A DNA stretch of 64,000 nucleotides from JANQRA01 sp035550735 (GTDB lineage Bacteria; Actinomycetota; Acidimicrobiia; Spongiisociales; ZC4RG35). The translations under genes and the position numbers were made by a program. The stretch covers positions 1 through 64,000 of the forward strand of contig DASZOM010000033.1 of the NCBI GenBank assembly GCA_035550735.1, in the 5' to 3' direction. Every line of letters starts with the position of its first letter. Within the stretch, counting starts at the first letter, position 1. This document shows positions 27,467 through 36,300 of the stretch, one piece after another. The notes beneath the pieces are model-generated. The model was not told the DNA's origin and did not search any database. It saw nothing but the letters and a program-made list of their open reading frames with translations.

Positions 27467-28225
27467 ATGAGGCGGCGGCTGCGTCTCGTGTCGCTCGGCG
27501 CCCTGGCGGGGGTCACCCTCGCCGGGTGTGGCGCGTATCCGTTGCAGTCCCTCGGCAACCGGAGCTCGGAATGGATCAACGAGCCCACCGTCCCCACCAC
27601 CCTCGAAGTGGTCACCACCGCACCGACGGTGATCCCGGTGAGCAACCTGCAATGGTCGAACGATGTCATCGAGACCCAGAATCTCTCCGACCCGGCGGCT
27701 CTCCTCGCCGAGATCTTCGACAGACGGGAAGGCGATCGATTCATCCAGGCGAGTCGTCTCGAGATCGCCACCGCCCTACCCGACGTGGCATTCCCCGGTC
27801 TCGCTCCACCCACTGCGCAGTGGGTCTCCTCCCAGCTCGTGTTCAACGACGACGGGACCATCTCGGACGACCCCAGCGCCGCATTCGGCATCTGGTCGGC
27901 GGAGCCGTATACGAGATCGCGCTCGGTGGCTCAGATGGTGGTGCTGAGGGTGTACAACGACCCGGAGGAGGCTGCCGAGGTCGCCGAGAGCGGCGAGGCC
28001 AGCTGTGCCCGTTTCGCCGACGAGACGACAGACCAATGCGAGATCATCGACGTCGGGGGGCGTGACACCTGGGCGCTCGCCGGGCCAGGAGGGTCGACTC
28101 TGGTCTGGTTCGAAGGCACTTACAGGTACGAGCTCTACGGACGCACGTTCATCCCGGTAAGCACCCTGCGCGAAATGAGCTCCGAGATGGTCCCGCTGGC
28201 TGCGATTGACTCCGGGTCGTCGTAA
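27467..28225 (+). CDS. Uncharacterised lipoprotein
   Basis: A 252-residue protein with a signal peptide and lipobox LAGC (Cys 21), then a Thr/Val-rich linker (about residues 40-60). A mixed alpha/beta domain follows, with two Cys residues around SGEASCARFADETTDQCEII that could pair outside the cell. I recognise no enzyme motif. The gene precedes the ABC exporter by 27 bases, so it may be a surface partner of that transporter. It is divergent from the lplA-like gene. Confidence 0.7.
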   Translation: MRRRLRLVSLGALAGVTLAGCGAYPLQSLGNRSSEWINEPTVPTTLEVVTTAPTVIPVSNLQWSNDVIETQNLSDPAALLAEIFDRREGDRFIQASRLEIATALPDVAFPGLAPPTAQWVSSQLVFNDDGTISDDPSAAFGIWSAEPYTRSRSVAQMVVLRVYNDPEEAAEVAESGEASCARFADETTDQCEIIDVGGRDTWALAGPGGSTLVWFEGTYRYELYGRTFIPVSTLREMSSEMVPLAAIDSGSS

Positions 28226-28252
28226 CGTCGGTGTCCGGCAGGGAGTCGACAC

Positions 28253-30142
28253 ATCTACCACAGCGGTGGCTGGTGGAGCTATCTCAAGTACGACGAGGAG
28301 CAAGACCGGCCTGACATCGACAGGGCGCTTCTGCGCCGGGTTTGGGCCTATGGAAGGCCTTATCTGCGCGGCCTGTTGGGGATCCTCTTCACCATCGTCG
28401 TGATCTCCTCGCTCTCGGTGGTGCCGGCGATCCTCATCCGGCTCCTCCTCGACGAGGCCCTGCCCAACAGGGACGTCGGCCAGCTCACCGTGCTCGGGAT
28501 CCTCATGATCGCCGTCCCCCTGGTCATCGCCCTGGTCGGCGTCGTGCAGCGTTGGCTGTCCTCGAAAGTCGGGGAGGGGATCATCTTCGACCTGCGCCGC
28601 GAGCTCTACACCCACCTGCAGCGGATGTCCCTCCGCTTCTTCACCGCCACCAAGACCGGTGAGCTGATGAACCGTCTCAACAGCGACGTCGTCGGCTCGC
28701 AACAGGCGATCACGGGCACCTTCGTCACCATCGCCTCCAACCTGGTGTCAGTGGTGGTCATCCTGGTCGTGATGCTCCGGGCCAGTTGGCTGCTGACCCT
28801 TCTCGCCGTCGCCGCGCTACCCCTTTTCGTCATCCCGGCGCGACGCGTCGCGAAGGTGCTCCGCCGGATAACCCAACAGCAGATGGAGCACGAGGCCCGG
28901 ATGTCCGGGATCCTCCAGGAGTCGTTCAACGTCAGCGGTGCCCAACTGATCCGATTGTTCGGGCGTTGGGATACGGAGCGGGAGCGCTTCTCCACGGTGG
29001 CCGGGCTGGTGCGGGACTACGGAGTGCGTCGAGCCATGGTGGGCCGGGGCTTCTTCGCCGCTTTGGGGCTCGTCGCCGCGGTGGGAACAGCCGCCGTGTT
29101 CTGGGTGGGCGGCCTCATGGTCATCAACGGCGAGATCACCGATGGCACCGTGATCATGTTCTCCACACTGCTCGTCCAGTTCTACGGGCCGCTCTCGGCC
29201 CTCACCAATTCCCGAGTCGAGTTCGCCACATCCCTGGTCTCCTTCGAGAGGGTCTTCGAGGTGCTCGACCTGGAGACGGACATACCGGCGCCGGACGACC
29301 CGCGGCCGATCCACGGGCCGGGCCGGGTGGAGTTCGAGAACGTTTGGTTCCGATACCGGGGCGAGGGCCCCGAGGGACTGGAGGCGGTGCGCAGGTTCAG
29401 CTGGCACTCCGGTGGGGAGGTGGCCGCCATCGCGGCTCCCGCCTCGACCAGGGAATGGGCACTCGAGGACGTCAGCTTCGTCGCCGAGCCGGGGACGCTG
29501 ACCGCCCTGGTCGGGCCGTCCGGGGCCGGCAAGACGACCATCTCCTATCTCCTGCCCAGGCTCTACGACGTCACCCGGGGCCGTGTCCTCGTGGACGGGG
29601 TCGACGTACGCCACGCCGCCCTCGAGGATCTGACGGAGAAGATCGGTGTGGTCACCCAGGAGACGTATCTCTTCCACGACACCATCGCCGCCAACCTGAG
29701 ATACGCCCGACCCGACGCCAGCCACGAGGATCTGGTGGCTGCAGCCACCGCGGCCAACATCCAGGAGATGATCGACCGTCTCCCCGACGGCTACGACACG
29801 GTCGTGGGTGAGCGCGGCTACCGGCTCTCCGGTGGCGAGAAGCAGCGGATCGCCATCGCCCGCGTGGTGCTCAAGGACCCCGCAATCCTCGTGCTCGACG
29901 AGGCGACATCTCATCTCGACTCCCGGTCGGAGGCCCTCATCCAGGAGGCACTGGAGACGCTCATGGAGGGACGCACCTCCATCGTGATCGCCCACCGGCT
30001 CTCCACGGTTCGCGCCGCCGATCAGATCCTGGTCATCGACGAGGGCCGCATCGTCGAGCGAGGCACCCATGCTTCGCTTCTCGCCGACGGCGGCCTCTAC
30101 TCGGAGCTGAGCCGGACCCAGTTCGAGGGGATGGCGGTCTAG
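28253..30142 (+). CDS. ABC exporter, fused membrane and ATPase domains, apparent ATC start
   Basis: A 629-residue half-transporter if read from ATC at 28253. The frame upstream of the first canonical start (TTG 28376) encodes YHSGGWWSYLKYDEEQDRPD, the N-terminus expected of this exporter group. An AGGGAG site lies 7 nt before the ATC codon (28239-28245). A six-helix membrane domain covers about residues 40-330. The ATPase has Walker A GPSGAGKT at about 421, signature LSGGEKQR at about 525 and Walker B ILVLDEATSHLDS. A short low-similarity insert (about residues 365-395) precedes the ATPase. It should form a homo- or heterodimer exporting lipids or drugs; the substrate is unknown. Its stop shares CTAG with the convergent gene. 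Confidence 0.88.
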   Translation: MYHSGGWWSYLKYDEEQDRPDIDRALLRRVWAYGRPYLRGLLGILFTIVVISSLSVVPAILIRLLLDEALPNRDVGQLTVLGILMIAVPLVIALVGVVQRWLSSKVGEGIIFDLRRELYTHLQRMSLRFFTATKTGELMNRLNSDVVGSQQAITGTFVTIASNLVSVVVILVVMLRASWLLTLLAVAALPLFVIPARRVAKVLRRITQQQMEHEARMSGILQESFNVSGAQLIRLFGRWDTERERFSTVAGLVRDYGVRRAMVGRGFFAALGLVAAVGTAAVFWVGGLMVINGEITDGTVIMFSTLLVQFYGPLSALTNSRVEFATSLVSFERVFEVLDLETDIPAPDDPRPIHGPGRVEFENVWFRYRGEGPEGLEAVRRFSWHSGGEVAAIAAPASTREWALEDVSFVAEPGTLTALVGPSGAGKTTISYLLPRLYDVTRGRVLVDGVDVRHAALEDLTEKIGVVTQETYLFHDTIAANLRYARPDASHEDLVAAATAANIQEMIDRLPDGYDTVVGERGYRLSGGEKQRIAIARVVLKDPAILVLDEATSHLDSRSEALIQEALETLMEGRTSIVIAHRLSTVRAADQILVIDEGRIVERGTHASLLADGGLYSELSRTQFEGMAV

Positions 30143-30504
30143 GCACCCCGGGTCAGGTTCTCGAAGAGAAGCCGTTGGGTGGGGGCGAGCAGCAGGACCT
30201 CGCCGTCGGTGGACATCCACAGGTGGGGCCCGGCCTTGAGCCAGACCCGGCGGGGGAGGCTGTCGAGATTGCGCCGCTTGCGGGCACTGGGTGGCGCGTA
30301 CACCAGCACCTCGGTTGCCGGTGCTCCCAGCGCATCGATCGGGCCGACCAGGTCGTAGCTGCCGAACAGGGCGGCTATCGCCTCGGACGGGTCGACCGCA
30401 CCGACGTCCGAGAGCCAGTCGATTCGGCCGCAGTCCTCGCACGCGGCCACGGCGATCCTGCCCACCCAGACCGGCTTGTGCTCGCACCAGGTCTCGTAGT
30501 CCAT
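30139..30504 (-). CDS. Small hypothetical protein with Cys pair
   Basis: A 121-residue protein from ATG 30504, which is preceded by TACCTT at 7 nt. The N-terminal part has CEHK and then ACEDCGRID, a possible zinc site made of two or three Cys and one His. The rest is a beta-rich small domain ending LLLAPTQRLLFENLT. I do not recognise the family. Its TAG stop shares the CTAG tetramer with the ABC exporter's stop. Confidence 0.6.
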   Translation of the reverse strand: MDYETWCEHKPVWVGRIAVAACEDCGRIDWLSDVGAVDPSEAIAALFGSYDLVGPIDALGAPATEVLVYAPPSARKRRNLDSLPRRVWLKAGPHLWMSTDGEVLLLAPTQRLLFENLTRGA

Positions 30505-30571
30505 GCCCGTCAAGGTAGGGACGGGGTGGGACAGATTCTCCGGGCCCGGCCAACCGCTCCGATTTGACCCC

Positions 30572-31081
30572 TCAGAGCTCGAGGATCGGGATCTCCATGG
30601 TGTCCTCGATGCGGGCCCCCGGCACCAGTAGAACCGGCAGATGGGAGTTCACCATCACCCGTGCCGAGACGCTTCGCCACGCCTCCTCGGTGAAGAGGCG
30701 CCGGGTCGCACCCATCACCACCAGCTCGGCGTCGACCAGCTGTGCGGTCGAGATGATCGCCTCGGCCGGGTCATCGCCGTCGACGAAGCGGATGTCACAG
30801 GAGATGTCCTCGGCTGCGAGGGCGGCGCAGATGGGATCGACGGCTCGTCGACCCCGTTCCTCTAGGTAGGCGGCAGCCCTTTCCTCCTCGCTGGATTGGG
30901 GATTGGGGGCGTCGTCGAGAAAGGATCGGCGAACGTCGTCGTCGAGGGATTCGAGGAAGGATCGGGGGACCTGGATCACGGTCATCACGGTCACGGAGGT
31001 CTCGTCGCCGATGAGCTGGCGGCAGAACTCGGCGGTTGGGGCCGCGGGCAACACGCCGGTAGTGGCTATGAGGATCCGCAC
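30572..31081 (-). CDS. Universal stress protein (UspA-like)
   Basis: A 169-residue protein with the single-domain UspA Rossmann-like pattern: MRILIATTG at the N-terminus, a long helix with acidic insert, ELVVMGATRR, then ARVMVNSHLPVLLVPG. The nucleotide-binding consensus (G-2x-G-9x-G-S/T) is degenerate here (MGATRRLF...), so ATP binding is doubtful. The GTG start is preceded by TAATGT at exactly 6 nt, which suggests a leaderless mRNA. It is divergent from the flavin reductase gene, 43 bases apart. Confidence 0.82.
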   Translation of the reverse strand: MRILIATTGVLPAAPTAEFCRQLIGDETSVTVMTVIQVPRSFLESLDDDVRRSFLDDAPNPQSSEEERAAAYLEERGRRAVDPICAALAAEDISCDIRFVDGDDPAEAIISTAQLVDAELVVMGATRRLFTEEAWRSVSARVMVNSHLPVLLVPGARIEDTMEIPILEL

Positions 31082-31087
31082 GCCGGA

Positions 31088-31093
31088 ACATTA
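31088..31093 (-). promoter_or_regulatory. -10-like hexamer TAATGT, 6 nt before UspA start
   Basis: On the minus strand, TAATGT is followed by six bases and the GTG at 31081. This is the same spacing as at the other leaderless starts in the window. Confidence 0.5.
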
Positions 31094-31124
31094 GGGTGGC
31101 GCATCCGGTTACGCAGAGGTGCCA

Positions 31125-31622
31125 GTGGATCCCGAGACGGTCAACAAAGTGACGTGGAAGATCCCCAATGCGCTGGCATTGGTGGGCTCCGCCTCGGACG
31201 GCGAGTACAACGGCATGACGACGAGCTGGATCAGCCAACTCTCCATGGAGCCGGTGTTGGTCGGCATCGGTGTCGACAACAAGGCACTCACCCATCGGCT
31301 CGTGTCCGAAGGCGGTTCGTTCACTGTCAACCTCTGGTCGTCTGCGGACACCCGTCCCTTCGTCAAGTTCTCCAAGCCCGCGGTGCGGGACGGGGACACC
31401 CTCAACGGATACGCTTTCTCCACCGCCACGACCGGGGCGCCGGTGTTCTCCGACTCGATCGCCTGGATGGATTGCGAGGTGCGCCAGTCGATCGATCTGG
31501 GAACGCACACCCTGTTCCTGGGCGAGGTGGTAGACGCCGGGGTCAACGACGACGACACCCGGGCGGCGGCGATCTCGGACACCAGGATGAAGTACGGCGG
31601 CGTCAGGCGCGGCGGTCACTGA
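31125..31622 (+). CDS. Flavin reductase-like FMN-binding split-barrel protein
   Basis: About 165 residues. The pattern NALALVGSASDGEYNGMTTSW near the N-terminus, SMEPVLVGIGVD and GGSFTVNLW are those of the flavin-reductase-like split barrel, which binds FMN and reduces it or transfers electrons. GTG 31125 has AGAGG 5 nt upstream; GTG 31119 is the alternative. The SDR gene follows 16 bases downstream and the EamA transporter after that, so the three are probably co-transcribed. The physiological substrate is unknown. Confidence 0.83.
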   Translation: MDPETVNKVTWKIPNALALVGSASDGEYNGMTTSWISQLSMEPVLVGIGVDNKALTHRLVSEGGSFTVNLWSSADTRPFVKFSKPAVRDGDTLNGYAFSTATTGAPVFSDSIAWMDCEVRQSIDLGTHTLFLGEVVDAGVNDDDTRAAAISDTRMKYGGVRRGGH

Positions 31623-31638
31623 GAGCAGGGAGCGGGAA

Positions 31639-32415
31639 TTGGAGATATCCGTCGAGGGCAAGGTCGCCCTGGTCACCGGGGGAAGTCGCGGCATCGGCCA
31701 GGCGACCGCCTTGGAGCTCGCCAGGAGTGGTGCCAGAGGTGTGGTCATCACCTCCCGCAAGCAGGAGAACGTCGACGATTCACGCTCGGAGTTGATCTCG
31801 GCCGGGGTGGAGGGTGACCGGGTCGTGGCGCTCGCCGCCCGCGCCGACGACGAGGAAGCCGCCACCGAGGCGGCCCGGGCCACGGTCGATCTCTTCGGCG
31901 CCTGCGACATACTGGTCAACAATGCCGGTACCAACCCCGCCTTCGGGAACCTCATGGAGGTCGACCTCGGTGCGCTCGACAAGACCTGGGCCGTCAACAT
32001 GCGGGCACCTCTCCTCTGGGCCCGGGCCGTATTCCACGGGTGGATGGGGGAGCATGGCGGCTCGATCGTCAATGTCGCCTCCGTCGCAGGGCTCCGTCCC
32101 AGCCCGATGATGGGCGCCTACAACATCTCCAAGGCCGGTCTCATCCACCTGACCCGTCAGCTCGCCTTGGAGCTGGCTCCCAAGGTCCGGGTCAACGCGG
32201 TCGCCCCGGCCGTGGTGAAGACCCGTCTCGCCGGGCTGCTCCTTGAGGACGAGCGGGCCACCGCGGCGATGCATCCTCTGGGCAGGGTGGGCGAGCCGGA
32301 GGATGTGGCGCGGATGATCGTGTTCCTCGGTTCGGACGCTTCGAGCTGGATGACCGGTGTCACCGTTCCCGTGGACGGGGGCGTGTTGGGTGCCGGATCT
32401 TCGGGAATCTCATGA
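31639..32415 (+). CDS. Short-chain dehydrogenase/reductase (FabG-like)
   Basis: A 258-residue classical SDR. The cofactor motif TGGSRGIGQ is at about residues 14-22, NNAG at about 92-95, and the catalytic Ser and Tyr-x-x-x-Lys in NVASVAG and YNISK; the C-terminus ends VTVPVDGG. The Arg-Lys after strand 2 (TSRKQ) favours NADP(H). The TTG start is preceded by a purine-rich AGCAGGGAGCGGGAA segment. It lies between flavin reductase and EamA genes. The substrate is not predictable. Confidence 0.88.
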   Translation: MEISVEGKVALVTGGSRGIGQATALELARSGARGVVITSRKQENVDDSRSELISAGVEGDRVVALAARADDEEAATEAARATVDLFGACDILVNNAGTNPAFGNLMEVDLGALDKTWAVNMRAPLLWARAVFHGWMGEHGGSIVNVASVAGLRPSPMMGAYNISKAGLIHLTRQLALELAPKVRVNAVAPAVVKTRLAGLLLEDERATAAMHPLGRVGEPEDVARMIVFLGSDASSWMTGVTVPVDGGVLGAGSSGIS

Positions 32416-32429
32416 GAAAGGGACAATTG

Positions 32430-33374
32430 ATGCAAAGAGTCGGCATCGGCTTCCTCTTGATCGCGGCGGGCGCCGCCCTCTGGGGAACCGACGGGTTGTT
32501 CCGCCGAGCGTTGGCCTTCGAGATGCCGGCGCCGGCGGTGGTGCTCTGGGAGCACCTGATTCTGGTGGCGCTGACGGCACCATTACTGGTTCGCTTCTTC
32601 CGAAACCGTCCCGACCTGAACGGTAAGGACGTCGTCTCCCTGCTCTTCGTGGGGGCGGGGGCTTCGGCAGTGGCGACCATCCTCTTCACCCAGGCATTCG
32701 TCTATGGCGACCCAACCACCCCGCTGCTGATCCAGAAGACTCAGCCCGTGATCGCCGTGCTGGGGGCCTATCTGTTGCTCGGCGAGCGGCTGCTTCCGAG
32801 ATACGGCTGGTACTTCCTGTTCGCCGTCGGCGGGGCCTATCTGATCGCCTTCCCCGATCCGTCACGAGTAGGTGTCAGCCGTCTGGCTCCCGCCCTGCTC
32901 TCGCTGGGGGCGGCGGCGCTCTGGGGGATGGGGACGGTCCTCGGACGGCACCTCACACACAAGATCCCCACCCAGGAGCTCACCGCCCTCCGTTTCGCCA
33001 TTGGATTGCCCACCGCATTGGCGATCGTGCTCATCAGGGGGGAGGGTGGGGCGGCGTGGGACGTCTCGATCAGCCAGTTCTGGGCGCTGGTCGTCCTCTC
33101 ACTCGTGCCCGGTCTGGCGGCCCTGATGATCTATTACAGAGGTCTCTCCTCGACCCCAGCGTCGAGTGCCACGCTTGCCGAACTGGCCTTCCCGCTCACG
33201 GCGATCCTCATCGGTTGGGGGGTGTTCGACACCGCCCCGACGGCGACGCAATGGGCGGGCATCGCGGTGCTCTCCGGGACGATCGTCGTGATGAGCCGTG
33301 CCGCGCAGAGAGGTGCGGAAGCTCTCGGGGTGCGAGCACTGCAACCGGCGGTGGAGACCGGCGCCAGGCGTTAG
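32430..33374 (+). CDS. EamA/DMT-family transporter
   Basis: A 314-residue protein with ten TM helices in two EamA repeats (first repeat to about residue 140, second starting about 155). Repeat landmarks include LWGTDGLFRRALA and TQAFVYGDPTTPLLIQKTQP. Members export amino acids, purines or other metabolites. ATG 32430 is chosen because AAAGGGA lies 6 nt upstream; ATG 32412 would overlap the SDR stop. The stop TAG overlaps the TAA of the convergent lhr gene in a TTAG tetramer. Confidence 0.87.
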   Translation: MQRVGIGFLLIAAGAALWGTDGLFRRALAFEMPAPAVVLWEHLILVALTAPLLVRFFRNRPDLNGKDVVSLLFVGAGASAVATILFTQAFVYGDPTTPLLIQKTQPVIAVLGAYLLLGERLLPRYGWYFLFAVGGAYLIAFPDPSRVGVSRLAPALLSLGAAALWGMGTVLGRHLTHKIPTQELTALRFAIGLPTALAIVLIRGEGGAAWDVSISQFWALVVLSLVPGLAALMIYYRGLSSTPASSATLAELAFPLTAILIGWGVFDTAPTATQWAGIAVLSGTIVVMSRAAQRGAEALGVRALQPAVETGARR

Positions 33375-36300
33375 CCCCGGTAGGTCAGGCCGCGCGGGGC
33401 GGCGGCGAAGCCCCATTCCCGCAGGGCCGAGGCCAGTGGTGAGGTGGGGGCCGGGTCGCCGTTCACCGTGGCCAGCGTCAGCCGCCGATGACGCCCGGCG
33501 ACTGTGGCGAGGGCCCCTGACACCTCGCCGAACCGGTCCGGTGTCGTGTCGAGAAGAGTCAAGCCACGCCGACCCTTGTCGAGGTAGCCGATCAGCCGCC
33601 CTCCGTGGAGGAGGACATACGCGCCGGCATCACGGGCGAGACGGGTGTCCTCCAGATCGGGCCAGGGAAGCACGGCTCCGTAGGGGTTGGCAGGGTCGGT
33701 GGCAGCGAGCACCGCGATCTCGGGCTCGGTCTCGGAGCGGAGCCTGTCCACCGCTCCGGGGAGGGCGAACTGCGACCCGCCGAGACCCTCGACGAAGTAT
33801 CCGCGCCGGATCCTCCCGGTGTCCTCGAGATGGCTGTACACGGCGTAGAGGGCGCTGAACCCGCCGGGGAGTCCCTCGGCGAGGACGGTGCTCCTGGTCA
33901 CCACCCCGTGCCGGTCCAACAGCAACTCCGCCCAAGCGGCGTGACGTTCGGTCTCCGTCGCCGGCGTCCTGGCGAGATGCTCGGTGAGTGACCACCTGCC
34001 CTGGGCGTGTGCCGGGAAGCGGCTGGACAGGGAGGGGCGTCCCCCGCTGCGGGTCTTTCGCCTCGACACGTAGGCGCGCACCGGGGAGAACGTGTCGTTG
34101 GTGACATAGCCGGACCAGACCAGCTCCCAGAGGGCATCGAGAGCCGTCTCGGGGTCGCCGCCACCGGTCTCGCGGTAGATGTCGGCGAAGAAGCTGGCGC
34201 CCTGCGAGCCGAGGGCGTCGAGGATGGCCTCGCCGACCGGATCGGGCTGGTAGGAGGGATCGGGGCCGGCCCACAGTGTCGGGAGTGACTCCCGGGGGAA
34301 CAGGGCGACCTTTCCGTCCCGCGTCCCGAGGTGCCCCGACCCGACCCAGACCAGGTCGCCGGAGAGCATCAGCTCGTCGAGGTGAGTGCCGGCGTCGCCG
34401 ATCCTGGCGGCGAGCACGTCACGCTCCAAGGTCGAGGCAGGTATCGGCGCCCCGGTCAGCTTGCGCAACGCGTCGGCCATGGCGCTTCGTCCCCGGGGTG
34501 GCGTGTTGCCGACGCCCTGCCAGGCCACCTCGAAACGGGCCAGGGCCGCCGGTTCGACTGGCTCGATCTCGGCGCGGAGGACGGCGAGGGAACGCCGCTT
34601 CAGCCGCTTGAGCACGGTCTCGTCCACCCACTCCCGACCCTGGCCACCGGGCCGGAACGCACCTTGGGTCACCCGTCCTGCCTGCTCCAGCCGGGTCAGG
34701 GCCGTCTCGACGACCCCGACAGGGAGACCGAGGGCCCGGGCCGCCTCGTCGGCCACGAAGGGGCCATGGGTGCGTGCGTAACGACCCATGACGTCGCCGA
34801 GGGGATCGGCGACCGGTTCGAGGAAGACATGAGGGACGCCGGCGGGCGGCTGGACGCCGAGCCCGTCTCGAAGACGCGCCAGGTCCTCGATCGCAGCCCA
34901 GCGCCGGTTGCCGGAGATCACCACCTCGACGACGCGTCGCGCCTCTAGAAGCTGTTCCAGGGCGGTGGTGACCGAGACCCCCTCGCTGCGCACCTCGATG
35001 TCCACCGTGCTCAGCGGTCCCAGGTCGCGGAGCAGGTCGTGGATGGCGTCGGGGTGACGTGCCCGGCGGCCGTCGGTGAGATGCTGCAACTCCAGCTCGA
35101 CCGCCACCACCACCTCGGGGTCGATCAGCTCGCGGAGCTCGCCCTCGCCGAGGAGCTCGCGGAGTAGATCGCGATCGAGGGTCAGTGCCGCCGCCCGTCG
35201 CTCGGCCAGAGGGGTGTCGGCCTCGTACATGTAGGCGGCGACGAACGAGAACAGCAGCGAAGTGGCGAAGGGGCTGGGGCTGTGGGTGTCCACTGCGACC
35301 AGACGGACCCTCCGGGAGCGAATGTCCCCGAGCACCTGCTGGAGTGCCGGCAGGTCGAAGTCGTCCTGGAGGATCTCGCGATACACCTCTAGGAGGATGG
35401 GGAACGACCCGAATTGCTTGGCCACGCCGAGCAGATCGGCGGAGCGACGTCTCTGCAGCCAGAGCGGGGTGCGCTCCCCGGGTCGGCGGCGGGGGAGGAG
35501 CAGGGCGCGTCCCGCCGCCTCGCGAAACCGGGCGGCGAAGAGGGCGGAGTCGGCGAGGTGCTCGATGAGCAGGCCCTCCACTTCCTCGGGCTCGACCATC
35601 AGATCGTCGGCGGTGGGTGGGTCGTCGGAGTCGGGGAAGCGGAACGCCATCCCGTCGTCGGACCACACCGCGTCCACGTCGCTCCCGTAGCGGGCGCGAA
35701 AACGGTGACGCAGCGCCATGGCCCAGGGTGCGTGGATGCGGGCGCCGAGCGGGGAGAGCAGCACGACCCGCCAGTCGCCGATCTCGTCCTGGAACCGCTC
35801 CACGACCACGGTTTGGTCGGTGGGCAGCGCTCCTGCGGCCTCACGCTCCTCTTCGAGATAGGCGACCAGGTTGCGGGCGGCGAATTCGTTCAGGCCGAAC
35901 TCGGATCTGAGACGCTCCATGGCCTCGTCGTCGCCCAGGGCAGACGTCTCCCGGACGAATCGCCCCACCGCCTGGCCGGTCTCGAGTGGGCGACCGAGGG
36001 TGTCGCCATGCCAAAACGGTGTCTTGGCGGCGGATTCGCCCGGAGCAGGGACCACCTCCACCTTGTCATGGGTGATCTGACTGATGCGCCAGGCACTCGA
36101 GCCGAGCAGGAACACATCGCCTTCCCGTGACTCGTACACCATCTCCTCGTCGAGCTCGCCCACTCGGCTCCCGTCGGGAAGGGTGACCCGGTAGAGCCCG
36201 CGGTCGGGGATGGTCCCGACGTTGGTGACGGCCAGCTGTCGGGCCCCGGGGCGGGCGGTGACCTCACCGGTGGCCCGGTCCCAGTTGATGCGGGGCCGCA

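Noticed and set aside
28376..30142. TTG start for the ABC exporter
   Set aside because: It would begin inside the membrane domain and drop the conserved GGWWSYLKYDEE segment, and the good ribosome site lies upstream of ATC instead.
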